64,000 bases of DNA from HGM12998 sp900756495. Its GTDB lineage: Bacteria; Bacillota; Clostridia; Oscillospirales; Oscillospiraceae. The translations under genes and the position numbers were made by a program. The notes under the pieces are model-generated. The model worked only from the letters and a program-made list of their open reading frames with translations. It did no database searches and had not been told where the DNA came from. Every line of letters begins with the position of its first letter. Position 1 is the stretch's first letter. Positions 9,561 through 17,609 of the stretch are shown in pieces. The stretch lies in NCBI GenBank assembly GCA_958477305.1, contig CAUEFI010000015.1:1-64000 (forward strand), read 5' to 3'.

Positions 9561-9600
9561 AATATGCTGTGGCAGTAAAAAACTGCCACAGCATATTTTT
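9561..9600 (+). terminator. Strong intrinsic terminator
   Basis: AATATGCTGTGGCAG (9561-9575) pairs perfectly with CTGCCACAGCATATT (9583-9597), followed by TTT. It closes the LysR/small-membrane-protein unit and insulates the riboswitch unit that follows. The 9402-9560 stretch before it holds no gene. Confidence 0.8.
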
Positions 9601-9613
9601 ATGTCTTTTTTGC

Positions 9614-9642
9614 TTGCATTTGTTAATTTGTGGTGATATAAT
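9614..9642 (+). promoter_or_regulatory. Promoter of the riboswitch / SLH transcript
   Basis: TTGCAT (9614-9619), a 17-bp spacer and TATAAT (9637-9642). The predicted start is about 9649, exactly at the 5' edge of the riboswitch aptamer. Confidence 0.75.
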
Positions 9643-9643
9643 G

Positions 9644-9723
9644 GCCGCGGCAAACCCGGCGAAAGCCGGCGGCGCAAAGCTACAGGGTCTACCTCCGTTT
9701 ACGGACATGACAGCCAGCTGCAC
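9644..9723 (+). promoter_or_regulatory. Cyclic di-GMP-I (GEMM) riboswitch aptamer
   Basis: The order of conserved segments is that of the class I c-di-GMP riboswitch: GCGGCAAACC, a stem capped by a GAAA tetraloop (GGC-GAAA-GCC), GGCGCAAAGCTACAGGGTCT, then a second stem and the closing GACAGCCAGCTGC. The GCAAAGC core and the GAAA tetraloop are diagnostic. It begins at the predicted transcription start and is followed after 28 nt by a terminator, so it should switch transcription of the SLH surface-protein gene. Whether c-di-GMP turns the gene on or off cannot be read reliably. AGCTAC (9678-9683) is complementary to GTAGCT in the terminator loop (9764-9769), a possible antiterminator contact. 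Confidence 0.9.
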
Positions 9724-9750
9724 TTCTTTTCTTGTCGCGAATCCTTCCAA

Positions 9751-9787
9751 GGGGGTGCTCTGCGTAGCTGAGCACCCCCTGTTTTTC
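9751..9787 (+). terminator. Terminator expression platform of the riboswitch
   Basis: GGGGGTGCTC...GAGCACCCCC (9751-9779) followed by TGTTTTT lies between the aptamer and the SLH gene start at 9821. Its position after the promoter and aptamer makes it the regulated terminator. Confidence 0.85.
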
Positions 9788-9820
9788 CCGGGAAAAACAC
9801 ACAGAAGGAGAAGATTGTGC

Positions 9821-12800
9821 ATGAAGAGAAAGCTATTGTCCGTTATCCTGGCCCTCGCGATGCTCTGCTCTCTCATGCTGGTCCCCGCCGCGGCCGCTGA
9901 GCCCGACGGCGGGAATTGGTATGACGGGGCCATGAGTACCTGGGCGGATCGGGGCGTCCTCCAGGGAGACGCCGGCGGAAACCTGAACCCCACCGCCAAC
10001 ATCACCCGCGCCGAGCTGGCGGTCATCCTGGACCGCATCATGGGCTATCAGGTCAAAGGCAGCAACACCTTTGCCGACGTCCAGGATGGCGCCTGGTACG
10101 CCGACGCCGTCCTCAAGGCCAGCGCCACCGGCGTCCTCCAGGGCGACGGCGCCAACGCCCGTCCCTCCGCCACCATCACCCGCCAGGAGGCCATGGTGAT
10201 GCTCGCCCGCGTCATGAAGCTCTCCGGCGAGGCCGGGGCCTCCGCCGGCTTCGCCGATCAGGATCAGATCGCCTCCTGGGCCCTGGACGCCGTGAAGTCC
10301 ATGGCCGCCAAGGGCTACGTCAACGGCAGCGGCGGCAGAATCATGCCCACGGCCAACATCACCCGCGCTGAAATCGCCGTCATGCTGGACAACATGTTCG
10401 CCGGCTACTTCGACCAGGCGGGCACTTACACCGAGGATGTGGACGGCGCAGCCGTCATCAGCGCCGGCGGCGTAACGTTGGAAAATCTGACCGTCTCCGG
10501 CGACCTCATCGTGGCCGAGGGCGTGGGCGACGGCCACGTGGTGCTGGATTCCGTCGCGCTGGGCGGACGGCTCATCATCCGCGGCGGCGGCGAAAACTCC
10601 GTCGTCATCAAGGGCAATTCCAAGATTGACGAGGTCATTGTCGCCCGCCAGGAGGGCAAGGTCCGCGTGGCCGTGCAGGGCGGAGCCGCCGTGGACGTGG
10701 TCTATATAGACGACGGTTCCAGCGATGTGAAGGTCGAGGGCGCCGTCGAAACCATCACCGTTTCCGCCCCCAAAATCACCGTCTCTGTGGATGGCGCTGT
10801 GAACACGGTCGCCATGGAAGCGTCCGCCGAGGAGTCCACCGTCGTCATTATGGAGGACGCCAAGGTCGATACCCTTACCACCGCCGCCCAGAACAGCAAG
10901 GTCACTGTGAACGGCACTGTGGACGGCGTGACCGTATCGGAGAGCGCCGCCGCCGCCGAGGTCCATGTCGCCTCCGGCGCGGAGGTGGAGGCGATCGCCG
11001 TCGCCGCGCCCGAGACCGCCCTCCGCGTCTCCGGTACCGTCTCCAGCGTGGACGTCTCCGAGACCGCCTCTTCCACTGGGATTACCGTCGCCTCCGGCGC
11101 AAACGTGGAGACGGTTACCACTGCCGCCGACAGCGTGTCCCTCTCCGGCTCCGGCAAGGTAGATACCATGACCGTGACCGGCGGCGAGGGCGTCGCCGTA
11201 GACAAGAGCACCACCGTCAACAAAGTGGAGAACCAGGGCGCGGCCGATGTGGACGTGGCCGGCAAGGACGTGGCTTCCGGCGAAACCGGCTCCAACAAGC
11301 CCTCCACCGGCGGCTCCTCTTCCGGCGGCGGCGGATCCTCCGGCCCCGTCTACTATACCGTCACCTTCAAGAGCGGCGATACCACCATTACTACCCAGTC
11401 CGTTGTCTCCGGCGGCAAGGCCACCTCCCCCGCCGCCGACGCCCAGGGGATGCCCCAAGTCGCAGAGGGCAGCAAGCTCACCTGGTACAAGGACGGCGAA
11501 CCGTTTGATCTGGCGAATACCGCCATCACGGCCAACACCACGCTTACCGCCGTGGTGGGCTCCGGCCAGTTTACCGCCGGCGACGGCACGGCTGCGTACC
11601 CCTACCTGATTGCCAACGCCGAGCAGTTTGTTGCCATTGAAACACAGCGGAATGAAATGATCGCCGGTCCCGTCAACTACCGTCTCATTGGCACAATTGA
11701 TCTCTCCAATCAAAAATCGGATTTTATCACGTACTTCCGGGGTGTTCTGGACGGAAATGGACAGAAGATTATCGGCTTCTCCTCCTCCGCAGAAGGCTGG
11801 AAGAGCATTATCGTAGACACGCTGTACGATGTCACTATCCAGGATCTGGTGCTGGAGCAAAATGGCGCGCAGTATACAACTCTGGTAGGCAGTATCAACC
11901 GTTTCAGCGCTCACGTTGGGAATGTCACCTTCGATAATGTGAAGATTACCCAGAAGACCCCCGGCACGGTTGTGGACTGCGGCAACAATGATTCCCCCTA
12001 TTGTAACTTCGCCTTTGCCGGAACCACCCTGTTTAAGGACTGCGTCAACGAGGCCGACTTCAACTTTGCCACTTACGGCGCTCTCTATGTGGGCGGGTAT
12101 GCCCATCAGGGCGCGACCGTCAACTTTGAGGGCTGCACCAACAACGGCAGCCTGACCGGCGCGAACGTGGCTCTGTTTATCGGCAACCCCTCTGGCGGCC
12201 CCGCCACCGTCAGCGTCACCAACTGTACCAACAACGGTCTTGTCCACGGCGTCACCACCGAAGGCTGGTTCTCAAAGCTCAGCGGCAGCAGCGTCTATGA
12301 CGATCTGAACAGCAGTGTAACTGTGGGAGGAAATCCCATCGGCGCCGATACCCCTGCTGAGATCGGGCTTTCCATTGCCAAGAACGAAGACGGCACCCTG
12401 ACAGTCACCGCCGAAAACGCGGGCAGCGTAAGCTATTACCTGGTCAAGGCGCGGTCATCCAGCAGCTTTACCAAGCAGGGTGAGAGCGAGGAGGATATTG
12501 TCTCCGGCGGCAGCTCCTATGTCAGCATCGAGGAGCGTATCTCCGCCTCGTCCGAATCGCTCACCACTGAAATGCCCTTCGGAACATTCTCCCTCTTCCA
12601 GGATAATGTGACTTACGGCAAAGAGGTGTCGTTCGACAGCGCCAATACGGAAGCCTATGTTGGCGCGCGGTACGTCTTTGTGGAGGGCGAGAACACCGTC
12701 GTATTCAGCTCTCAGGATCTGATGGACGCCCAGGCCACTGAGAACGAAGTGTTTGTTACCGGTACTGTAAACAGCGCCCCCCGCATTATCGTAGAGGCCT

Positions 12801-12895
12801 ACGACGCCAGCGGCGTCATGCTGGCGGAACTCACAGTCCCCTACGGGGAGCTCCCCGGCGCTTCCTCTTCTTCCGAGGACCCTGCCGGAGCGTAA
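9821..12895 (+). CDS. SLH-domain surface protein with repeat stalk
   Basis: A 1,024-residue secreted cell-surface protein. A signal peptide (1 to about 26, ending PAAAAE) is followed by three S-layer-homology repeats (about 30-75, 86-135, 145-195; each with an ITRAE/ITRQE turn) that bind pyruvylated wall polysaccharide. Residues about 205-480 are short Val/Ala/Gly-rich beta repeats (xVExVTVxxxxxxVxVxG), probably a beta-helical stalk. A Gly/Ser linker (about 490-508) leads to an InlB/MucBP-like domain (510-575, YTVTFKSGDTTIT) and a second beta-helix-like part (580-830, DGTAAYPYLIANAEQF and LDGNGQKIIGFSSS). The last 190 residues are unassigned. ATG 9821 follows AGAAGGAGAAG. Control by the c-di-GMP riboswitch suggests a role in adhesion or biofilm. 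Confidence 0.88.
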   Translation: MKRKLLSVILALAMLCSLMLVPAAAAEPDGGNWYDGAMSTWADRGVLQGDAGGNLNPTANITRAELAVILDRIMGYQVKGSNTFADVQDGAWYADAVLKASATGVLQGDGANARPSATITRQEAMVMLARVMKLSGEAGASAGFADQDQIASWALDAVKSMAAKGYVNGSGGRIMPTANITRAEIAVMLDNMFAGYFDQAGTYTEDVDGAAVISAGGVTLENLTVSGDLIVAEGVGDGHVVLDSVALGGRLIIRGGGENSVVIKGNSKIDEVIVARQEGKVRVAVQGGAAVDVVYIDDGSSDVKVEGAVETITVSAPKITVSVDGAVNTVAMEASAEESTVVIMEDAKVDTLTTAAQNSKVTVNGTVDGVTVSESAAAAEVHVASGAEVEAIAVAAPETALRVSGTVSSVDVSETASSTGITVASGANVETVTTAADSVSLSGSGKVDTMTVTGGEGVAVDKSTTVNKVENQGAADVDVAGKDVASGETGSNKPSTGGSSSGGGGSSGPVYYTVTFKSGDTTITTQSVVSGGKATSPAADAQGMPQVAEGSKLTWYKDGEPFDLANTAITANTTLTAVVGSGQFTAGDGTAAYPYLIANAEQFVAIETQRNEMIAGPVNYRLIGTIDLSNQKSDFITYFRGVLDGNGQKIIGFSSSAEGWKSIIVDTLYDVTIQDLVLEQNGAQYTTLVGSINRFSAHVGNVTFDNVKITQKTPGTVVDCGNNDSPYCNFAFAGTTLFKDCVNEADFNFATYGALYVGGYAHQGATVNFEGCTNNGSLTGANVALFIGNPSGGPATVSVTNCTNNGLVHGVTTEGWFSKLSGSSVYDDLNSSVTVGGNPIGADTPAEIGLSIAKNEDGTLTVTAENAGSVSYYLVKARSSSSFTKQGESEEDIVSGGSSYVSIEERISASSESLTTEMPFGTFSLFQDNVTYGKEVSFDSANTEAYVGARYVFVEGENTVVFSSQDLMDAQATENEVFVTGTVNSAPRIIVEAYDASGVMLAELTVPYGELPGASSSSEDPAGA

Positions 12896-12910
12896 CGATA
12901 CCGTGCAGCT

Positions 12911-12949
12911 GCGGCCCGCCGGACATTCCCGGCGGGCCGCGCTTTTTTT
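12911..12949 (+). terminator. Terminator of the SLH gene
   Basis: GCGGCCCGCCGG (12911-12922) pairs with CCGGCGGGCCGC (12929-12940), followed by GC and seven T residues. Confidence 0.9.
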
Positions 12950-12957
12950 GCTTTCCC

Positions 12958-12986
12958 TTGCCACATCCTCCCTTCTGGTGTAAAAT
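12958..12986 (+). promoter_or_regulatory. Promoter of the thioesterase-ybaK pair
   Basis: TTGCCA (12958-12963), a 17-bp spacer and TAAAAT (12981-12986), 37 bp before the start codon at 13023. Confidence 0.65.
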
Positions 12987-13022
12987 AAGCTGAAATTACC
13001 CCGAAAGGAGCCGCAGAAAAAC

Positions 13023-13433
13023 ATGTCTGTCACAGTTGGAAGAAAGGGCCGCGCCGAGAGCGCGGTCACGGCGCAGAATACCGCCGACGCCGTGGGGAGC
13101 GGGCTGGTGCCCGTCTTCGCCACCCCCTATATGGTCGCCCTCATGGAGAACGCCGCCGTCAACGCCGTCCAGGAGGACCTGGAGCCCGGCCAGGGCACCG
13201 TCGGCACCCGGCTGGACGTCACCCACGACGCCGCCACCCCCATCGGCATGAAGGTCTGGGCCGAGGCCGAGGTCACGGCGGTGGAGGGCAAGCGAATCAC
13301 CCTGGCCGTCAGGGCCTTCGACGAGGCCGGCCCCATCGGCGGCGGCGTCCACGAGCGCTTTGTCATCACCGTGGACCGCTTTCTGGCCAAGGCCCAGGCC
13401 AAAAAGGCGGGGGTACAGTCCCATGTCGATTGA
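13023..13433 (+). CDS. FlK-like hotdog-fold thioesterase
   Basis: A 136-residue single hotdog domain like the fluoroacetyl-CoA thioesterase group: VFATPYMVALMENAAVNAV is the active-site helix region, with Glu in LMENAA, and GTRLDVTHDAATPIGMKV is the strand/substrate segment. Such enzymes hydrolyse acyl-CoA thioesters in the cytosol. The natural substrate in gut Clostridia is not established. The 3' end overlaps the next gene by 11 bp, so the two are translationally linked. Confidence 0.82.
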   Translation: MSVTVGRKGRAESAVTAQNTADAVGSGLVPVFATPYMVALMENAAVNAVQEDLEPGQGTVGTRLDVTHDAATPIGMKVWAEAEVTAVEGKRITLAVRAFDEAGPIGGGVHERFVITVDRFLAKAQAKKAGVQSHVD

Positions 13434-13896
13434 GAAAGGCAGGGCCTATCTGGAGGCCCGGGGCTACGGGGATCGCATCCGGGAGTTCAGCGTCTCCAGC
13501 GCCACCGTGGAGCTGGCCGCCCAGGCCGTAGGCTGCGAACCCGCCCGCATCGCCAAGACCCTCTCCTTCGCCGTGGACGGCGGCTGCGTGCTCATCGTCT
13601 GCGCCGGGGACGCCAAAATCGACAACGGCAGGTACAAGGCCCAGTTCCACACCAAGGCCACCATGCTCTCCCCGGAGCAAGTGGAGGCCTTCACCGGCCA
13701 CGCCGTGGGCGGCGTGTGCCCCTTCGGCATCGAGCGCCCTGACGTCACCGTCTACCTGGACGTATCCCTGCAGCGCTTTGACACGGTCTACCCCGCCGCC
13801 GGAAACGCCGCCTCCGCCGTGCGCCTCTCCTGCGGGGAGCTGGAGCAGCTCTCGGGGAGCGCCGGCTGGATCGACGTGTGTAAAAACTGGCGTTGA
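13423..13896 (+). CDS. YbaK/EbsC-family aminoacyl-tRNA deacylase
   Basis: A 157-residue protein of the YbaK/ProX editing family, which hydrolyses mischarged Cys- or Ala-tRNA(Pro). Visible family parts are the N-terminal helix (YLEARGYGDRIREF), AQAVGCEPARIAKTLSF containing the conserved Lys, and the C-terminal GGVCPFGIERPDVTVYLDVSL. The ATG at 13423 lies inside the previous gene after a G-rich site. Which tRNA it edits cannot be read from sequence. Confidence 0.88.
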   Translation: MSIEKGRAYLEARGYGDRIREFSVSSATVELAAQAVGCEPARIAKTLSFAVDGGCVLIVCAGDAKIDNGRYKAQFHTKATMLSPEQVEAFTGHAVGGVCPFGIERPDVTVYLDVSLQRFDTVYPAAGNAASAVRLSCGELEQLSGSAGWIDVCKNWR

Positions 13897-13923
13897 TTTC
13901 CAACAATCTCCTGTCATTGTCTA

Positions 13924-13952
13924 GTGACTTTTTCCCTTTTCCAGGCTATATT
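13924..13952 (+). promoter_or_regulatory. Promoter of the DUF308 gene
   Basis: GTGACT (13924-13929), a 17-bp spacer and TATATT (13947-13952), shortly before the ribosome binding site GAAAGGAG. Confidence 0.55.
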
Positions 13953-13978
13953 ATGTCTTGTGGAAAGGAGTTTTCCAA

Positions 13979-14566
13979 ATGAAAGAAAAGGCAAAAAACC
14001 TCAAGCTCAATTTTGCGGCGGCCGCCGTCCTGTATCTGGCCCTGGGCGTGGTGCTTCTGGGCTGGCCGGACACCACCAGCAATATCATCTGCTACGCCAT
14101 CGGCGCCGTGCTTCTGATCTACGGGCTGGTGAGCATCATCTCCTTCCTGGCCAGCCGGGAAAAGACCGCCGCCCTGGCCCTCCAGCTGGTGGTGGGCGTT
14201 GTTGCGGCGGCGCTGGGCGTCTTCTTCCTCACCCAGCCCAGGCTGATTTTGTCCATCTTCCCCGTCCTCATGGGGCTGTTCATCATCATTGTCAGCCTGC
14301 TCAGCGTCAAGCGGGCCTTTGAGCTGCGCCGCTACCGCTATCCCAAATGGTGGGCCGCGCTGCTGCTGGCCCTGGTGGCCATCGCCCTGGGCCTGCTCAT
14401 TCTCTTCCACCCCTATATGGCGGCGGAGACGGTGATCATGGTCATCGGCGTCGTCTTCCTCTATGTGGGGGTATGCGACCTCTGGGCCATCTGGAAGGCC
14501 TCCCGGGCCCTCAGGGAGTTCCGGAAGCACAACCCCGTGGAGGTGGATCCCATCGACATCGAGTGA
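13979..14566 (+). CDS. HdeD/DUF308-family membrane protein
   Basis: A 195-residue protein with six hydrophobic helices arranged as three helix pairs (for example YLALGVVLLGWPDTTSNIICYAIG, then VVAAALGVFFLTQPR, then ALGLLILFHPY). The recurring pattern of a Gly-rich helix ending in a Pro turn is typical of DUF308/HdeD. The family is linked to acid or envelope stress in enterics. No function is established in Firmicutes. GAAAGGAG precedes ATG 13979, and the gene has its own promoter. Confidence 0.75.
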   Translation: MKEKAKNLKLNFAAAAVLYLALGVVLLGWPDTTSNIICYAIGAVLLIYGLVSIISFLASREKTAALALQLVVGVVAAALGVFFLTQPRLILSIFPVLMGLFIIIVSLLSVKRAFELRRYRYPKWWAALLLALVAIALGLLILFHPYMAAETVIMVIGVVFLYVGVCDLWAIWKASRALREFRKHNPVEVDPIDIE

Positions 14567-14626
14567 GCGCATACGCGCCCGGCGCCTCCGCCCGGCCCGC
14601 TCTCACCACCGGTTTTCCGGCAAATG

Positions 14627-14672
14627 GAGAGGCCCGCAGGCAAGAATGCCTGCGGGCCTCTCAGTCTGTCAA
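14627..14672 (-). repeat. Hairpin plus TCTCAGTCTGTC motif (module C)
   Basis: GAGAGGCCCGCAGGCA (14627-14642) pairs perfectly with TGCCTGCGGGCCTCTC (14647-14662) and runs into CTCAGTCTGTCAAA (14659-14672). This is a close variant of the motif beside the hairpins at 5.0 and 5.7 kb. It also follows the DUF308 gene as a probable 3' end. Confidence 0.6.
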
Positions 14673-14674
14673 AA

Positions 14675-14910
14675 CAAGTGCAGGAAGGAAACGATTTCCC
14701 GCAAGGGGAAAAGCCCCCGGCAGAGTTTCGCCGTCCGCAGGCGGCGAAAAAAGATCCAAATCTGTTTTTTCCGGGGACATGCGCCTCGGAAAAAACACTT
14801 CTCAGTCCGCCAGCGTGCGCGCTCTGCGCGTGCGGCGCAGCGGACTGCATCCCCTCTCAAAAATGCCTGCATGTTTGAGAAGCGCCCGGCCGCCGGTCCG
14901 GCGGCGCTCC
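14675..14910. other. Gene-free stretch packed with inverted repeats
   Basis: Between two convergent genes, six further inverted repeats follow each other: TTTCCC/GGGAAA (14695-14711), TTTCGCCG/CGGCGAAA (14726-14749), GTTTTTTCCG/CGGAAAAAAC (14764-14796), AGTCCGC/GCGGACT (14804-14846), TCTCAAA/TTTGAGA (14855-14880) and AGCGCC/GGCGCT (14881-14908). No frame here looks like a protein. It may be a structured RNA or a palindromic intergenic element. Confidence 0.5.
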
Positions 14911-15573
14911 CTATTCCCAGACCTGGAAGTCCCGGTCCAGCACCGCCCGGCGGTGGAAGCAGGCGAAGTCGGGGGCGTGCTCGGGGCACTCCCGGCGGAT
15001 AGCCCCCACCACCAGCTCCGGATTGAGGCCGGGGTTCTGGGCCCTGAGGGTCAGATCCAGGGTGATGCTGTCCCGCCGCTCCTCCACGGTGGACCGGGCG
15101 ATGAGGGGGATGAGGTCCACCTCCACCTGCCCGCTCTTGGCCTTTTTGGACCGCTTTGCCACCACCAGCGACTCCCGGGCCAGCAGATCCCGGATGGCGG
15201 TCTCGGCGCCGAAGGGGGCGCCGCTCTCATAGTCCAGGGTGACGATATAGTTGACGTAGCACAGCTCCTTCACCGGCCGCACGGCCTCGTAGCAGCGGGA
15301 GACCGCGACGCCCGCCGGCAGGACGGCGTTCATCCGCGCGGGGACGGCGCTCAGGCCGGTCTCCCCCAGCACCTCGCACTCCAGCACCTCGCAGGCGCTG
15401 GAGAAGCCCACCGGCAGGGGCAGCGGGATGGAGACAAAGGCGTGGGGGTTGAAGCCCTCGGTGTGCCGGATGTCCAGCCCGGCCCGGAAAAAGGCCCGCT
15501 GAAAGGTGCGCATCAGGTCCAGGTGGGAGATGAATTTCGCGGTATCGGATTTGGAAAAAGCCAGCCTATGCAT
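14911..15573 (-). CDS. DUF2344 / TIGR03936 radical-SAM-associated protein
   Basis: A 220-residue protein that in Clostridia is encoded next to, or fused with, the TIGR03960 radical-SAM protein. It begins with the family signature RLAFSKSDTAKFISHLDLMRTFQRAFFRAGLD, followed by GFNPHAFVSIPLPLPVGFSS. It overlaps the upstream radical-SAM gene by 8 bp, so the pair acts together. The pair is often found near ribosomal and RNase genes, which suggests RNA or ribosome modification, but the reaction is not known. Confidence 0.88.
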   Translation of the reverse strand: MHRLAFSKSDTAKFISHLDLMRTFQRAFFRAGLDIRHTEGFNPHAFVSIPLPLPVGFSSACEVLECEVLGETGLSAVPARMNAVLPAGVAVSRCYEAVRPVKELCYVNYIVTLDYESGAPFGAETAIRDLLARESLVVAKRSKKAKSGQVEVDLIPLIARSTVEERRDSITLDLTLRAQNPGLNPELVVGAIRRECPEHAPDFACFHRRAVLDRDFQVWE

Positions 15574-17401
15574 CGCACTTCCCTCCCGGATAGAGCTTGT
15601 CCGCCCCGCAGCCGGTGCACTGCACGCGGCAGTCCGGGGTGATCACGGCCTGATAGGCCCGCTCCCGCTCCCGCCACAGGAAGGGGACGGACACCCCGGT
15701 GGAGGTCACGCTCCAGGGCAGGACCTCCTCCCGGCTCCGCGGTCGGTTGGCGTAGAAGGCCGGGTCCAGCCCGCAGGCCTCAAAGGCCGCCATCCAGCGC
15801 GCAAAGTCAAAATACTCGCTCCACGCGTCAAACTTGGCCCCGCTGCGCCAGGCGGTCTCCAGCACTTCGGCCAGCCGCCGGTCGCCCCGGGAAAAGACCG
15901 CCTCCAGGAAGCTGGTCTCCGGATCGTGCCAGCTGTACCGGATGGAGCGGCCCCGCATGTTCTCCCGCAGCAGCTTCACCCGCCGCTGGTACTCCTCCAT
16001 GCTCACCTGGGGCTCCCACTGAAAGGCGGTGTGGGGCTTGGGCACAAAACAGGCGGTGGACACGGTGATGGTCACACCCCGCCGGGGGTTGGGCGTGGTC
16101 TCCTTCCAGGCCCGGAAGACCTTCTCCGCCAGATCCGCGATGCCCAGCACGTCCTCGTCGGTCTCGGTGGGCAGGCCCAGCATGAAGTAGAGCTTGACGC
16201 TGCTCCAGCCCCCGGAGAAGGCGGTGCGGCAGGAGCGCAGGATCTCCTCCTCGGTGACGTTCTTGTTGATGGCGTCCCGCAGGCGCTGGGTGCCCGCCTC
16301 GGGGGCGAAGGTCAGCCCCGACTTGCGCACATGCTGCAGGCGCTCCATGAGCCCTAGGGAGAAGTTGTCGGCCCGCAGGGAGGGCAGGGACAGGGAGACC
16401 CGGTTGGGCTCGCACCAGTCCAGCAGCCTGTCGCACAGCGCCTCCAGCGGGCGGTAGTCGCTGGTGGACAGGGACGAGAGGGTCATCTCCTGATAGCCCG
16501 ACTCCCTGCAGGCGGCGATCCCCAGCTCGGCGAGGCGCTTGGGATCCCGGGGGCGCACCGGCCGGTAGGCGTACCCCGCCTGGCAGAAGCGGCAGCCCCG
16601 GATGCAGCCCCGGAAGACCTCCAGCATCACCCGGTCGTGGACGATCTCCGTGGAGGGCACAATGGTCCTGACCGGGAAATAGCTCTCGCTGAAATTCTGT
16701 ACAATCCGCTTGGTCACGGTGCGCGCCGCCCCCTCCCGGGGAACCACGTCCGCCACCGTGCCGCCGGCATGGTAGGTCACATCGTACAGGGCGGGCACAT
16801 ATATCCCCGGGATCCGGGCCGCGGCGGCAAGGAACTCCGCCTTACACCAACCCTCTTCCCGGGCCCGCCGGTAGAGCTCGATGATCTCCACCGAAACGTC
16901 CTCCCCCTCCCCCAGGACAAACAGATCCACAAAGGGGGCCAGGGGTTCCGGATTAAAGGCGCAGGTGCCGCCTGCCACCACAATGGGCGTCAGGCCTGTG
17001 CGCTCCGCGGCGCGCACAGGCAGCCCCGCCAGATCCAGCATATTGAGGACGTTGGTGTAGGCCATCTCATAGCCCAGGGAAAAGCCGATGAGGTCGAAGT
17101 CGGCGATGGCGTCGCCGCTCTCCAGGCCGTAAAGGAGAATCCCTTCCCGGCGCATCTCCTCCTCCATATCTCCCCAGGGGGCGAACACCCGCTCGCACCA
17201 CACCCCCTCCATCTCGTTCATAACCCCGTAGAGGATGCGAACGCCCAGGTTGGACATGCCAATCTCATAGGTGTCCGGAAAGCACAGGGCGTAGCGCACG
17301 TCCACCCTGTCCCTGTCCTTTACCACCGCGTTATATTCTCCCCCCGTGTACCGCGCGGGCTTCTGTACCCGAGGCAGGATGTGCTCTAACGTCCGATTCA
17401 T
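15566..17401 (-). CDS. TIGR03960-type B12-binding-domain radical SAM protein
   Basis: A 611-residue enzyme. The N-terminal half (about 1-200) contains the cobalamin-binding-like fold region (YALCFPDTYEIGMSNLGVRILYG). The radical-SAM core follows with CIRGCRFCQAGYAYRP, the C-x3-C-x2-C cluster motif, near residue 255. MLGLPTETDEDV is the usual beta-strand 4 region. The C-terminus has CTGCGADKLYPGGKCDA, a further Cys cluster. ATG 17401 follows GGGGGAT. It is the first gene of a two-gene operon with DUF2344. The substrate is unknown. Confidence 0.9.
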   Translation of the reverse strand: MNRTLEHILPRVQKPARYTGGEYNAVVKDRDRVDVRYALCFPDTYEIGMSNLGVRILYGVMNEMEGVWCERVFAPWGDMEEEMRREGILLYGLESGDAIADFDLIGFSLGYEMAYTNVLNMLDLAGLPVRAAERTGLTPIVVAGGTCAFNPEPLAPFVDLFVLGEGEDVSVEIIELYRRAREEGWCKAEFLAAAARIPGIYVPALYDVTYHAGGTVADVVPREGAARTVTKRIVQNFSESYFPVRTIVPSTEIVHDRVMLEVFRGCIRGCRFCQAGYAYRPVRPRDPKRLAELGIAACRESGYQEMTLSSLSTSDYRPLEALCDRLLDWCEPNRVSLSLPSLRADNFSLGLMERLQHVRKSGLTFAPEAGTQRLRDAINKNVTEEEILRSCRTAFSGGWSSVKLYFMLGLPTETDEDVLGIADLAEKVFRAWKETTPNPRRGVTITVSTACFVPKPHTAFQWEPQVSMEEYQRRVKLLRENMRGRSIRYSWHDPETSFLEAVFSRGDRRLAEVLETAWRSGAKFDAWSEYFDFARWMAAFEACGLDPAFYANRPRSREEVLPWSVTSTGVSVPFLWRERERAYQAVITPDCRVQCTGCGADKLYPGGKCDA

Positions 17402-17502
17402 ACCGATCCCCCGCACCTTTCAGCTATCAGGTGTATTTTACCCCGTCCTGCCCGGACTGACAAGCCCGGCCGGGAAAAATTCCCCCGTTTTCACACAGAA
17501 AA

Positions 17503-17534
17503 CCGAAAGCCACCCATGGAGGGGTGGCTTTCGG
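17503..17534. terminator. Hairpin between the radical-SAM and DUF6514 genes
   Basis: CCGAAAGCCACCC (17503-17515) pairs with GGGTGGCTTTCGG (17522-17534). It lies downstream of the minus-strand DUF6514 gene (stop at 17610) and upstream of the radical-SAM gene. There is no clean T-run. Confidence 0.55.
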
Positions 17535-17609
17535 AGTATTTCGTCGCCTTTCGCCTTTGATAGTTTAGCCTATCGGAGCAGTTCGGTCAAGTCCAAAATA
17601 TCGGAACGT

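Noticed and set aside
9833..12247. An 800-codon open frame on the minus strand across the SLH gene
   Set aside because: It is Gly/His/Asp-rich shadow translation of a GC-biased gene, with no ribosome site or domain. The plus strand has signal peptide, SLH repeats and promoter.
12455..13123. Minus-strand frame spanning the SLH end and thioesterase start
   Set aside because: It runs through a strong terminator and a promoter and has no similarity or ribosome site.
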